Positions 34,320 to 45,624 of a DNA stretch of 64,000 nt are shown here, in pieces. Source of the DNA: Astrocystis sublimbata (lineage: Eukaryota > Ascomycota > Sordariomycetes > Xylariales > Xylariaceae); NCBI GenBank assembly GCA_022453515.1, contig JAJNNY010000006.1, positions 186,001 to 250,000 of the forward strand, in the 5' to 3' direction. The position numbers were made by a program, and so were the translations under genes. The notes beneath the pieces were generated by a model, which worked only from the letters and a program-made list of their open reading frames with translations, had not been told where the DNA came from and did not search any database. The number at the start of each line of letters is the position of its first letter. Position 1 is the first letter of the stretch.

Positions 34320-36176
34320 CTATTTCCTTAGTTTCTTTGAGGGTGGAGGCCGCGTTGAACCCTTCGAGCCCTTGGCTAGAAGAGCTACTAATACGCTGTC
34401 AGATGGTCTGCATTGCTGCCGAATTTCCATAACTGGATACTTTGTTAGTTACTACGTTCGCCAGTTGGTCATATATTGACTCATTCAGCTTACAGAAACT
34501 TTGCTTTGAAGATTCGGCTCTTATGAAGCTATCTTTGAGGTGCGCTTCGATTTCAGCCACTTTGAGCGGCTTTTTGAAATGCAAATCACACATCACAATT
34601 GTGAAGTTCATCAGACGTTCAGCTCTTTGATGTAGATCTCCAGGGATACAGTATTCTTTATAGAGAGTTAGCCACATCCGCCGGATTCGCCGGGACTATG
34701 GGCACATACCTCGTGAGACAGCAATTGTCATCAAGTCACGGTACAGGAGGATGATTTGCATCATACATGTCCAAAGGGGCAACCGGTCTGCTGATGACTT
34801 TAGTCGACTCCCAGCCAGTTCGCCCAGCACGTCGCTTTCGATGCCCTTCATCAGCTTTGCAGCCATTGCTTTTAAAACCCGCTCGATCTCGCATGGAAGC
34901 TGCTCAGGCTCGGACCCAGGTCGCCTCTCAAAGGTAAAGCTGCTGTGGCTCCACACTTTGTAAAGGCATCTTAGTTTGTGGACTTTCGCAAGTAGATCAG
35001 ACTATACGGACGTCAGCGGTAGCCAACACGAAGTTTTAGGACGATGTGCTAACGTGTGGCAGGATATCCGGCCGGCCATAAGCCATGCAAGATTCGGCAA
35101 TATGATCCACGGCAGATTGGAAGCCGTTACGCTCCAATTGCATTTGCGATGATGCCCATTGGACGAGCATGTGCTCGTCTAACGAAAACTCGTCTGTGTT
35201 CAACTGGTATTGTGTACCTCTTGTTCCACGCTCCACGACTGAGATTGGGACTGACAATCCCGGCGAACCTAACATAAACGGATAGAAGAAGATTTTGAAG
35301 TATGAACTATTCAAAGCTCTTCCTCGCGGAGGCATTTCAGAACCTATGAGAGAGCATTAGAACCTGTCCTAGTGGTCTGTTTAGCAACAGGGAGTCCACC
35401 AATGACTTACAGCTGATTCGGTCGATCTCACTAAACACAGTTGCTGGCTGCTGGCGACAACAAATGTGGTCAGCCAGACTGCCGCAGTCCGTACGCTGGA
35501 GTTTGGCGGCGTCCTTGATACAGCTAGAGCATGGAGCTCCCTGATCACACTATATATAGTGTCAGTGATGAAAGGAGTGACGAATAGCGTTTCGCCTCAC
35601 TGTTACTTTGCGCAGTTTGCAACGATAGCAAGCTCCGAGTTTTCGCATCACGGCGACTTTCTCGGGGTTTTCTAAAGGCTTACTTCGCCTTCCACGGTTG
35701 TAGAGATGGTTTTCTTCAACAACGGCATCGAACAACATGGTTGGAGATCCCGGGTTCGAAAGAATTACGACATGGTTTCCGGACGAGCTTGACCCTGTAG
35801 GGCTTGGCGCATTATCCAGATGGATTTTGGAAGGGTATGGCAGCCCGCCTTTAGGTCGAATCTCACGCTCCGGGACAGTAAAACGATCATCCTGTTGCTT
35901 TATCTGTTTGATGGCTTCCTTGTGGTAAGGATCAAAAGCAGGGCCGGGTGAAGGTGCTCCGTCTTCCTCGGATGGGCCAGACGTGAGCCCCGGATCGGAC
36001 GAGGCCACCGACCTAGTCCGAGATCCGGGGCTAGACTGTTCGTCTTCTCCGTAAAAAGCGGGAAAGTCAAAATATTGGGAAAGGTCAAGGGTTGGGGTGT
36101 CACGCCTCCTCCTCTTGGAATGCTCGTTTATGAACCCAGGTACCTGGGAGGCAAGCTGGGATAGTTGGGGGGGCAT
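34320..36176 (-). CDS. Zn2Cys6-type transcription factor with internal, atypical zinc cluster
   Basis: Six exons (36176-35601, 35549-35411, 35343-35054, 35001-34710, 34655-34494, 34432-34320) are in phase and give 523 residues. The first 180 residues are Ser/Pro-rich and probably disordered. The zinc cluster is then C183-x2-C186-x6-C193-x5-C199-x2-C202-x11-C214, with an unusually long final spacer, seen in a fungal subgroup with KLGACYRCKLRKV-type motifs. The first intron falls exactly before C193. The C-terminal 300 residues are helical-looking (LLAKVHKLRCLYKVW, LPLWTCMMQIILLYRDLM, AERLMNFTIVMCDLHF) and end in a basic tail STRPPPSKKLRK. The last splice uses a clear CTAAC branch site. Target genes unknown. 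Confidence 0.85.
35547..35562. repeat. 16-nt perfect palindrome at a splice acceptor
   Basis: ACACTATATATAGTGT equals its own reverse complement. It straddles the 3' splice site of intron 1 of the minus-strand Zn2Cys6 gene (intron ends at 35550). Confidence 0.8.
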
Positions 36177-39100
36177 GATGCCTGCGTGGGCCGTGTAAGT
36201 CGGCTAAGAGAGGTACCGTTCCTTGTCAGACGGACACGCAACACGAATCAGCGAGGACCAGCGGGTACTTCGGCTGCTTGGTACCTGTGGGGTGAAATTA
36301 CGATAAGTGAATTTGTTTCCAGAGTCACAAATTGTGTGAAGTCTCAATGAAGCCTGAGACATGAGAGCAGCTCGAGGACGACCACTTGTCGTGCGCCTGC
36401 GAGTAGCCAGTACAGCTTATAGGTCAGGTTGACGCTGATTGGCTGTGCACCCTGGCCAAGACTATGCCATTGACGAATAAGAAGCCCTTACCTGACCGAA
36501 AATCGAAGCTCTCCCAAAGCAGCTGTCGCAATGTCGTACATGGACAATCCTGTCCCGTGACAACCACTACTTGGAGTCGTTGCTGCTGGTCAAGGTTGGG
36601 GGCCATTTTCTCTCCAGCAGCAGAGAGGTTCTACGTTGACGGCACAGGAAGCTTTTATATTCAAACTGAGAGCATAGCTATGTCTGTGAAGCTTCTTACC
36701 AGTTGTGAAACCCCCGGTCAGGATGATTATTGCTAGTTGCTGACGGATTGGGAAATCGGCTCAAGCTACTCTGGAAGTCTGGAGCTGGTGTGTACTTGAT
36801 GTGCATGGCCATCTGCCAAGGCCGCTTGCAGCTTGCTTTGCCAGCACATTGATACAACGAACTGTGTACATGCGATTTTCGAGTAAAGTATACAGATAAG
36901 TACATTCGTGTTTGGCTGGTTCGGACCGGCTAGACTCTTCATCTGGGTTGTATTGTGGACACACAGTTCGCTTCTTGCTTGCGTGACAATGTCATGTTCA
37001 AGGCTTATACCACCAAAGCTTGACCGAGACCCACTTCGTGTGCCAGCAATCGCAGCGTCTCCAAAGTAAGGGGATCATGACCTCGTCCTACCTACTTCTC
37101 AACATCCACTTCTCTCGTGCTCCCTCGCTCTTCTTCATTTCCATTTCTTCTACTTCTAACGTCCCGCCCTAGCTGTGCTGCAGACAGGTGCTCCAGACAG
37201 CGAAACTGTAGACCATCGCTCGTGTGCTCATGAACTGGGTCTTCGATGGGAGTAGTCGACCGCGAGCGAAACTCTAACACACAGGTACGGTAACGGTTCA
37301 CATTTGTAGCAGGCCATTCACGTGTCTTCCCATTCCCCCTCCGTCTACTCGAGCAGTTGCCAGGGCGTATATGACATCGTGAAGGTCCGAAGTCAGTAGG
37401 GGGCATAGGGCGTCCCATCTTTCGCCTCGAAAAAGCCCAACCCAACCCAACCAACAGACAAAAGATCTTGCATTGTTGCTGTTTATACCGGGGGCTTGAG
37501 CATATCGTTTACTCGGACTGCAACATTAACAGCTGGCATCATTGGGAGCAGTGATCAGCCTGTACAATGGGCTACGAAATTACGTTTGGGCGGCGCTAAC
37601 ATTTGAAGACGGCTGAGTAGAGCTCGCATTCTCCAACAACAACGAACGGAGTCCAGAGAGATGTGATGCTAGGTCTGATTTGGATCGAAGCAGCCTATTT
37701 CGTGTCATTAGCTTGTCGACGATTTCGACATTCAGCAAACTACACAATAGGGTACCGCGGCACAACTCGAAAATGCTGCACCGTCCTGCGGTGTCCCAGC
37801 CGACATTGTTCCCCCAACATGGCCAACACGATTACACATGTCGAGTTGTAATATTGATATGGGCACCCAAAAGGCACCATAAGCTAAGCGCTGCTTGCGT
37901 GCTTGCCTGTTTGGTTGGTTGTTTGTATAAATTGCAGCTTCGAACACCTATCTGAAGCTTTCAGGCCAATTCGAATGCAGAACAAATAAACTCAATGTGG
38001 GAGCATAGGTTGAGTGCAGATACTTAACCAACTGACATTATCAACTACAGTCCCGGCTCTTCTAAAGAGCCCTAGTGTATCGCGACAGCGGCGCCGCTTC
38101 ACTCTACAGATATGCGATTTAACCCCTGTTATGGGCGTGGACTGATAGGCATTGCAATCGGATAAGGAGGTCTCGGCTGCAATTGAATCCGTCCCCAGCC
38201 TGGATGCCAGGCTGGTTCATTTGGCTAAAGTCGCGCAAAAGTACGGCAATGTCATCGCAACAATCGCTCTGCGCCAGCTTTTTTACAAGGACAATACCGA
38301 AGTTGTCGAAGATGTCAGAAATGCCCCTGTTTGGATGCCAGGCTGGGCGGGCGCATATAAAGATCCCCCCCTCCCAGTTGTGGTTACAAGGAAGATCGAG
38401 AAAGACTGGCGCGGCATCAACTTGCTCATGGTTGGTTGATCGCAAGCTGTGTCTAATTGGCCATTGGCTTATTACCCTCAGGCATTGCTGGCTGTTGACT
38501 GCAGTATTACTGAGAGAAAGCTGAGAAAGCTAGCTATGAAACCCTACCGGTAGGTACTTGTCCATTATGATTGAGTTGTTGAAGCTTCCGAGGTCATTCT
38601 GTGGTCATGCGCATAAGACAACGCTACCGTAGGACTTCGTTTGAACATACCTAGTGCAAGCTGGGCAATGGATGATGAGGCCTATCGTTTCGCTCTTACT
38701 ACATAGGTATGTAAACATTCATGCAATGCTACTTGGAATGATAGCTGATTCAACATGCAGGTGTTTCAGAATAAGGATATGACCCAGCTCAGAGTCCAAT
38801 AATTTGTATTCATGATACCTCTGCGCCGCCATAAGCTTGTCGGGAGGCTAGGTAAGTTGACAAATGCTAACCCTCACTTACTATCCTATTCCTAAGTACA
38901 GGTTGCCAGGTGATGTCCTTGTCGTGGACAGGTGCTGGATGTGGCTGGTGGGGGATATGCCGTTTATGGGCCCTCCAGCCACAGCGTTTATGGGCGGCAG
39001 CCAGACCCTGCAGACATGGAAGAAAAAACCTTACCACCTTCCCTAAGGTAGCTCACCGACAGCCCCCCGGCTGAGGACGTGCAGTTCTACTTGGCATTTC

Positions 39101-39267
39101 CACCGCACTTCACTTGCTGTGATTTATTTGTCTTGTAGCGAGCGGGTGCAGATATCGTCGTCCTGTTTGCTGTGATCTGTACTCGTAGTTGCCTTTGTTT
39201 GCACTGGTACTGGTACAATACCTGGTTCCAGGTTCTTAATTCCGGAATACCTGAATACCTGGGGGCG
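36177..39267. other. 3 kb divergent intergenic region
   Basis: Separates the second Zn2Cys6 gene (-) and pyrophosphatase (+). No gene is well supported; one orphan frame at 38152-38439 is listed separately. A TACCGGTAGGTAC motif occurs near 38546. Confidence 0.5.
38152..38439 (+). CDS. Orphan open frame or gene relic, 95 codons
   Basis: An open frame with protein-like composition (SLDARLVHLAKVAQKYGNV, ALRQLFYKDNTEVVEDV) but no ATG at its start. It opens just after a TAG, so it could be an internal exon or a decayed gene. A 14-nt sequence, GGATGCCAGGCTGG, occurs twice, at 38202-38215 and 38333-38346, read in different frames. The opposite strand is also open for 108 codons over the same bases. 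No family recognised; may be chance. Confidence 0.2.
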   Translation: MQSDKEVSAAIESVPSLDARLVHLAKVAQKYGNVIATIALRQLFYKDNTEVVEDVRNAPVWMPGWAGAYKDPPLPVVVTRKIEKDWRGINLLMVG

Positions 39268-39792
39268 ATGTCATCATCGCTCGCGATGGAGCAGATTCTT
39301 CCACGGCGGGCGCCAGCACTGCTACTGCTGGCAACGCAGCGTCAGCCGCAAGGCCATGCTGCGACTCGACCAGCCCGGGCAGCAGCAGCAGTAGTAAGAA
39401 ACCCAGGGCAGCGGGCCAATCACGCCGTCTCCACCCGTTCGCTGGTGGGGTTGCGATGCGGTTCCTGGCCGACCCCTCCCCCTCCATCCCCTCTAGCCCC
39501 TCCATACAGAACCCCTCCAGCCCGTACCATTACTACTGCTGCTGCTGCTGCCACTTCGCCTAGCCGGGCCTCTGCTGCCGCCACTATTTCTTCCTCGCCG
39601 CATCCTCGCCGTTTGTGCTCCCATCCACGTCCATTTCCCACATCGTTCCCGTTGCTCTCTGTTGGCACGTCCACACCCGTCGTCACCATAGCGTCCCGAC
39701 GTTCAGCTCAGCTTGCTCGACATTTCTCGGGCTCCCCCTCTTCGTCTTACAATCCAGACCTCCACGAGCCAGCGCCCTCCCAGTTGCCCGCC
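39268..39792 (+). other. In-frame upstream extension of pyrophosphatase
   Basis: The pyrophosphatase frame stays open for 175 codons upstream of the conserved start, from an ATG at 39268 ([16 protein letters not shown]). The stretch is Ala/Pro/Ser/Arg-rich with almost no acidic residues. Just before the conserved start it contains [22 protein letters not shown], which looks like the end of a mitochondrial presequence with an R-x-F-S cleavage-like site. It may be a GC-rich 5' leader or an alternative mitochondrial N-terminus. Confidence 0.45.
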
Positions 39793-40947
39793 ATGGCCTC
39801 TCCCTACACCATCCGCAAGGTGGCTGCTCCCAACACCCTCGAGCACCGTGTCTACATCGAGCAGGATGGCGTCCCGCTGTCGCCCTTCCACGATATTCCT
39901 CTCTATGCCAACAAGGAGAGGACCATCCTCAACATGATCGTCGAGATCCCCCGATGGACCAACGCCAAGCTCGAGGTATTTCCTTCCATATCTGCATGCT
40001 GTCATGGCTTCCCTTCCGTTCCTGCTGACCGTCCAATGTCCAGATCTCCAAGGATGAGCTCCTCAACCCAATCAAGCAGGATATCAAGAAGGGCAAGCTC
40101 CGGTTCGTCCGGAACTGCTTCCCCCACAAGGGTTACCTCTGGAACTACGGTGCCCTCCCCCAGGTAAGTGCGCGCGCGCGGCCTCGGCCTTAGCCACCTT
40201 TTCCGGTCGCCCGGTCGTTATGCCGTCCGCTGACCGGAGGTCCGATTCATTGTGTAGACATGGGAGGACCCCAACTCTGTCCACCCCGAGACCAAGGCCA
40301 AGGGTGACAATGACCCGCTCGATGTCTGTGAGATCGGCGAGCTCGTTGGTTACACCGGCCAGGTCAAGCAGGTCAAGGTCCTCGGTGTCATGGCCCTGCT
40401 AGACGAGGAGGAGACTGACTGGAAGGTCATTGTCGTTGATGTCAACGACCCTCTGGCCCCGAAGCTGAACGACGTTGAGGATGTCGAGCGCCACCTGCCT
40501 GGCCTTCTCCGTGCTACCAACGAGTGGTTCCGTATCTACAAAATTCCCGACGGAAAGCCCGAGAACCAGTTCGCTTTTACCGGTGAATGCAAGAACAAGG
40601 AGTACGTATTATTCTCCGCCCCTCGTCGTTTCCAACCACTATTCGACTAACACGTTTCGTAGCTATGCCAACGACGTCATAACGGAGTGCGCCGAGGCTT
40701 GGGAGAAGCTCATCACCGGCAAGACTAAGTCAGGCGGTATTTCAACGTATGAGCCCATAACGTTTGATTCCCACCCGGCATGCGAAAGACTGACGCTTTT
40801 CACAGCACCAACTTGACCGTTGCCCACTCCCCCAGTCGCGTCAGCCCCAACGACCTGCCCCCTCTCCCTCCTAACGAGAACAAGGCGCCTGAGCCCATTG
40901 ACAGCTCTATTGACAAGTGGTTCTTTATCAGCGGTGCCGCTTCGTAA
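39793..40947 (+). CDS. IPP1: Inorganic pyrophosphatase (family I)
   Basis: Hydrolyses pyrophosphate to two phosphates, driving biosynthetic reactions; Mg-dependent. Five exons (39793-39975, 40044-40163, 40258-40601, 40663-40746, 40806-40947) are in phase and give 290 residues, the usual fungal size. The signature G117-D118-N-D120-P-L-D123 carries the metal-binding aspartates. [73 protein letters not shown] and [22 protein letters not shown] are all present. The conserved start [10 protein letters not shown] was chosen for the cytosolic form; an in-frame upstream ATG at 39268 could add a targeting region. The gene is convergent with the mL53 gene. Confidence 0.95.
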
Positions 40948-41581
40948 ACCCGATGAGCGACACTTAAAAAGAAAAGACTCTCCACATGCTTACTATGCGG
41001 TTAAAGGCGAAGGTGGTGATTGATTGGTCGCCTCCCCACGCTCTGCGCACATACAGATACCTCATATTGGAGCTATGCAATATAGATTTGATTTGAGGCG
41101 ATGAAATGAGAAATAAAAAGCCGTGTGCATATCCATATTCCGTGCATCTACATGCAAACTCGGTGTACGCCATGTGGGAGGTTAATAAGCACCGTGGGTG
41201 TCGTGAAGGTCGGTCATTTCGTCCTATGACAACGTCTGCACGCCAGCATGTATGTGAAGTATTGGTCGGAGACAATGTGCCACTAGCGACCGAGTGAGGG
41301 TGCCGCGAATGACACCGTACGGGGCTGCTTTGTTGCAACGTCGAAGTCACCGTAGGAAGATGACGTTCGGGACGCGGGTGGTAGCTCCGAGGCGCATTCC
41401 ACCAGTGTAATGCTAATGGTTGGCAATCGCACAATATACAGTTGCAGGTGGGACTGGTATGGGAATGGTCTTGTATTGCGCAGCCAAGTGATATCGATAT
41501 CGCGCACGGCAACTCCCCCAAACGCCGATTGATGCTCGTAGGTGTACAGATACAGAAAGAAAATGTAGAAGTCGGGTTTGC
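40948..41581. other. Intergenic between convergent genes
   Basis: 3' flanks of pyrophosphatase (+) and mL53 (-). No gene or repeat seen. Confidence 0.6.
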
Positions 41582-41995
41582 CTAGCCGTCGGCAAGATCA
41601 GCCTGCTTCTGCAGGGCACGGGAGTGTCTGTCGCATTCCTCGATGATGCCCTTGATGCCTAACGTCTCACCGTCGAGCTTCATCTCCTTGCCATCCTCTG
41701 TTCGAGCAGAAAGTAGAGAGGTCAGCAAGTGACACTACGCGGTAAAATTAAAATATAGAATGGCGAAAAGAACTTAGATGGCTATTCGGACAGGATAGGA
41801 CAGGCTAGACGCACTGAATTTCACGCTTAACAGGTTGGGCTCGGTAGACGTGCGCGGGAGGAGGGTCGTGTTGATGAGCATGCCCTGGGCGCGGGCGTTG
41901 GGCGGCAGGTAGCTGAGGAAGAGCCGGGTGGCGCGCGAGCGAATCGAAAATGGGTTGAACTTGGTTTTCACCTCGGTTATGAATCGTGTAATCAT
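41582..41995 (-). CDS. MRPL44: Mitochondrial large-subunit ribosomal protein mL53 (MRPL44 family)
   Basis: Component of the mitochondrial 54S ribosomal subunit. Exons 41995-41815 and 41697-41582 join inside a Lys codon and give 98 residues, the size of fungal homologues. The N-terminus MITRFITEVKTKFNPFS is characteristic, followed by ATRLFLSYLPPNARAQGMLINTTLLPR. Exon 2 reads DGKEMKLDGETLGIKGIIEECDRHSRALQKQADLADG, with the family's conserved DRHSR-x-LQKQADL. The basic, amphipathic start serves as the import region. Divergent from SEC20, sharing a 628-bp intergenic region. Confidence 0.92.
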
Positions 41996-42623
41996 CGTGG
42001 TCTCGTGGGAGGATTGGAACCCTGCGTACAGACAGCGAGGGATGAGTCAGTTGTTGAGGGTGACGAGTGCAGGTGGGCGGAATTTTGAATTCGGTAGGCA
42101 GGTGGCAGTGGACGTACCTGGATCCGCATCTGAATCTGCACGCTCAATGCTCGATGTTGAGACAGGTATGCTTATATCTAATCGATTGAGCGAGCAGCGG
42201 AACGACGACCTCGGGGTTGACGATATCCAAATCCGAGGTTTTTCGAAGCTTCACTGGAAGACTACCTAGGCTAGGTGTGGCTTTCTGGGGGGGACGAGCT
42301 GAGGCGGTGCAAGTGAGGTGGAAATGGGCTCGGTAGATACCCATGTACTTATCTAACCCAACCCAGATTAGCTGGCTCGGCGCTACGGGCTAGATCCATG
42401 GATGTACATAGGTACCTCTCATACCTACAAAAGCATCTCTACCTTTTCTTGAGCTTAGCGAATTGGCAACGTCACAGCCTGTTCAGGGTCCCTGGAAGTG
42501 AGGTTGGAGGGACAGTTGGACACATCGACATCCTTTCACCCTTCATCTTTCACCTCCCACATTCCACATTCCACATTCCACCTTCCACATGGTGGCCGCA
42601 CACTTTCACATCCGCCGCTCAAA
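41996..42623. promoter_or_regulatory. Divergent intergenic region (mL53 / SEC20)
   Basis: 628 bp that must contain both promoters. It includes a CACATTC heptamer repeat in the SEC20 leader (42558-42590). A CAGGG near 42011 may be a 3' splice site of a leader intron of the mL53 gene; not certain. Confidence 0.5.
42558..42590. repeat. CACATTC heptamer repeats
   Basis: Three perfect heptamers followed by two degenerate ones, within 70 nt of the SEC20 start codon, giving a pyrimidine-rich leader. Confidence 0.8.
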
Positions 42624-44002
42624 ATGTCTCTAGAGCTTCTGGAAAAGCGCTTCGCCGAGCTGCAAGACCGGCTCAATGTGCTACAAGACGCTACAAACCA
42701 GCTCAATGAGTTGATCCGCCGTCTCGCCAACTTCGACTTCCAACCCGGCTCCGTCCCGCTCGGTGCTGCCGATGACGACCATGTTGGCGCCGAGCTGGGC
42801 TCCGAGATCAACCAGGTCCTAAGGGAGCAGGAGGAGGAGCTTGAGCTGTTGCACGAGGAAATCGTGGACTTGCCCCCTGGCCGCCCGGGCAGCACCCTCC
42901 CGCATGACAGGGAACGGCTGAAGGACGGCGTCGAGCGACTCGGTCAAGAGCTGCAGCTGTATGTCGCGACCCCTTTCGGTTATTCGCACTCTTTGTGCCA
43001 AACAGGGCAAATTGCAAGCAAGGGACAAGGCACAAATGACCAACGACGATGGTTGTAGCTAACATGAACTTCACCAGCTCTCGAACGTCGTTCCGCAAAG
43101 CCCAGATGGCAGCGAGGCGTAATCTGCAAGCCGCCCAGCGACAGGAACGAGCGCTACTCTATGCCTCCTTCTCGAACCCACGGTCCGGCGCATCGTCGCC
43201 GGCATCAAGCACCGCCCCCACCGTGGCGCCCCGTCGTCAGCGCCCCCGGCCCTCGGAGATGTCCAAGGAGGAGCAGATGCTCCACGCCAGCCACGATGTG
43301 ACGCAGTCGATGCGGAGGACGCACGATATGATGGCCACCGAGCTGACCAAAAGCGACTTCGCTCACAACACCCTGAAAGAATCCACCGAGGCTCTTGCCC
43401 AGCTCTCGGAGAACTACTCGAGCCTGGACACGATATTGACCAGTTCTCGCGCCCTCCTTGGCACTTTGCTCAAGAGTCAGAAGTCGGACACCTGGTACCT
43501 GCAGTCTGCCTTCTATTTACTAGTTGGCACCATTGCATGGCTCATTTGGCGACGCCTGCTATGGGGTCCGACCTGGTGGCTGGTGTGGCTCCCGCTGAAG
43601 CTTTCATTCAAGGCCGTCTATGGTGTTTCTGGCGCCGTTGGGCTGCGAGGCTCAAAGCTCCAGTCTGGGTCCGACTCGGCTTCACTCGTCAACGATTTGC
43701 AACAGGCATCGATGCAGTATGAGAACGTCCCCACCATTGAAGTTGGTATGCCTCCGGCACACACCCAGGCGTTGAAAGAAGAGGGCTCTATGTTGGAAGA
43801 AGTCGGAAATATCATTGATGAGGCTCAGGTCGATATTCTAAATTCAGCGGAATTAGGCGGGGAATTACCAGACAAGGAGGGTACGGTGCTCAGGCAACGT
43901 ACGTCTGGTGAGTTGCCCAATCCGAAGAAAAGAATGACGGAGGAGAAGGATACTGCCGATGCCCCTGCTCCTGATGATCAAAGAATCAAAGATGAGCTGT
44001 AG
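42624..44002 (+). CDS. SEC20: Sec20 SNARE (Golgi-to-ER retrograde transport)
   Basis: Membrane SNARE of the ER target complex that receives COPI vesicles (BNIP1/Sec20 family). Exons 42624-42958 and 43078-44002 join inside a Leu codon and give 419 residues. The N-terminal region is coiled coil (MSLELLEKRFAELQDRLNVL; REQEEELELLHEEIVDL). The Sec20 domain reads MLHASHDVTQSMRRTHDMM followed by ALAQLSENYSSLDTILTSSRALL. The membrane anchor is YLQSAFYLLVGTIAWLIWRR with a second hydrophobic stretch (WWLVWLPLKL). The luminal tail of ~115 residues is polar and ends in KDEL, an ER-retrieval signal (yeast Sec20 ends in HDEL). Confidence 0.92.
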
Positions 44003-45624
44003 TGTCGGGGATGGAATTGCTTGGCGATGATGCTGTTTCTGCCCGCTTTATTTCTCGACTGGCGGACCATTCTGGTCTGACCTGGGTCAGGCCTGGATAT
44101 CTTCACTTTCAGACATGACATTGTCCCCTCTCAGGTCCGTGCGAACTAAGGTAGCGACGCTATTTCTACATGGCCAAACTATTGTGGATAAAGGGGTCTT
44201 CAGACGCACCCAACTCGATATACCCAACGAGCGCACGTTTCAATACGAGGTTATTGCACCTCCCTCCTCTAACTATTCATTCCCATTGTTACGAAAATAT
44301 GATACATCTTTTCGTCACCACCAGACGCAGGAAGGGTGAGCTATGAGATGGGTTTCACCTAACAATGAACGGCACCTGAAAATACAGCGAGAAGAAAGAA
44401 AATTTTGTGATATACACCAAATAGGTGAGCCTGATCTATACATCCAAAATGGCCAAGTCTTGACCTATGCTGACCACATAATGATTAGCACACACGTTTT
44501 ATATAGCCTACAATAGTTCGTATCACGTAACAAAGAGTAAACACATTCGGGTTCAGGGGCAACGTATAAAGGAAGTGAATCTTATTCGCGTTTATATGTA
44601 CCTGGACTTCTTTGCATTATTTCATTTCTCTTCTGCCCTGTCCCCGAACATGATGACAGCAATGATTCCTGTAAGTCCCTGCCCCCAATGTCATTCTCGT
44701 TGCAGATTTTCGTCTCTGGCCGAGAGCGCTCTTAGTAACAATCAAGAAACAAACGACATCTTGAACCTCCATCGCCCAAAAGCAAAACAGCATTGTCTTC
44801 CAAATTAACATGCGAGCCCTGGTGTCTGTCGGCTTCGATTCCATTTACCAGATCCGATGAAATGTATGAAATATGGTGACGGTTGGCAATGATGATGATG
44901 ATGCAGACTTCAATCTCTAATCCCGATCTGGCATGTATTGGCGCCCATCCTCCCTTCCTTAACGACAAGGCAAAGCAGAGAATCTGTCGCCTTGAACAAG
45001 TTCAGTCAGTCAGTCACATGATGCCTCGTCCCTCTTTTCTCCTCCCATTTTTGTGTGACATTAGTTTCCGCTTCATCTTTCAGCCATATGTTCCGTATCA
45101 ATAGCGAGTGCATTGAGACTCAGGCAAATGCCAAAGGGGTTAAAAGAGACTCCGATGATGCTGTGCACACGAATCCATAAAAAAAACGAAGGGGTTTAAC
45201 AAAGTAAAGAAGGGTTTCTATCCCTTCAGAAATAAAGAATGATATTAAATACAAGATTACATGTGCTCACTCTTAGCTTCCTCCCTGACCCTTGGCTCCC
45301 TGTTACCGTCTCCTGCCTTTTCCCTACTTGCTGACCATATTTCCGTTGCCGAGTTGTCAAGATCCCTGTACCAGCAAGGACCTCAATATTGCTCAGTACA
45401 TTCTTTCTTGATGACATCTGCTGACACTGACATCTGGTTCAATCGGTTGCGCCGAACATGAGTGGGTGGAGCGGGAAAAGGCGAGGAGCTGAAGCGGTAC
45501 AGGGGCCCAACCAGGAAAGCCAACTAAAGGAGCGCTGAGGTTTATTGGTATCATGCAAAGACTTGCGACAGGGTTGATCTCGCCAGACCCGACCCGAATC
45601 TAGAAGAAGGTATATTTGGCCATT
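44003..45624. other. Intergenic between convergent genes
   Basis: 1.6 kb with the 3' flanks of SEC20 (+) and the HMG-box gene (-). A short ATGATG run at about 44889-44904 and several A-rich stretches; no gene seen. Confidence 0.55.
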
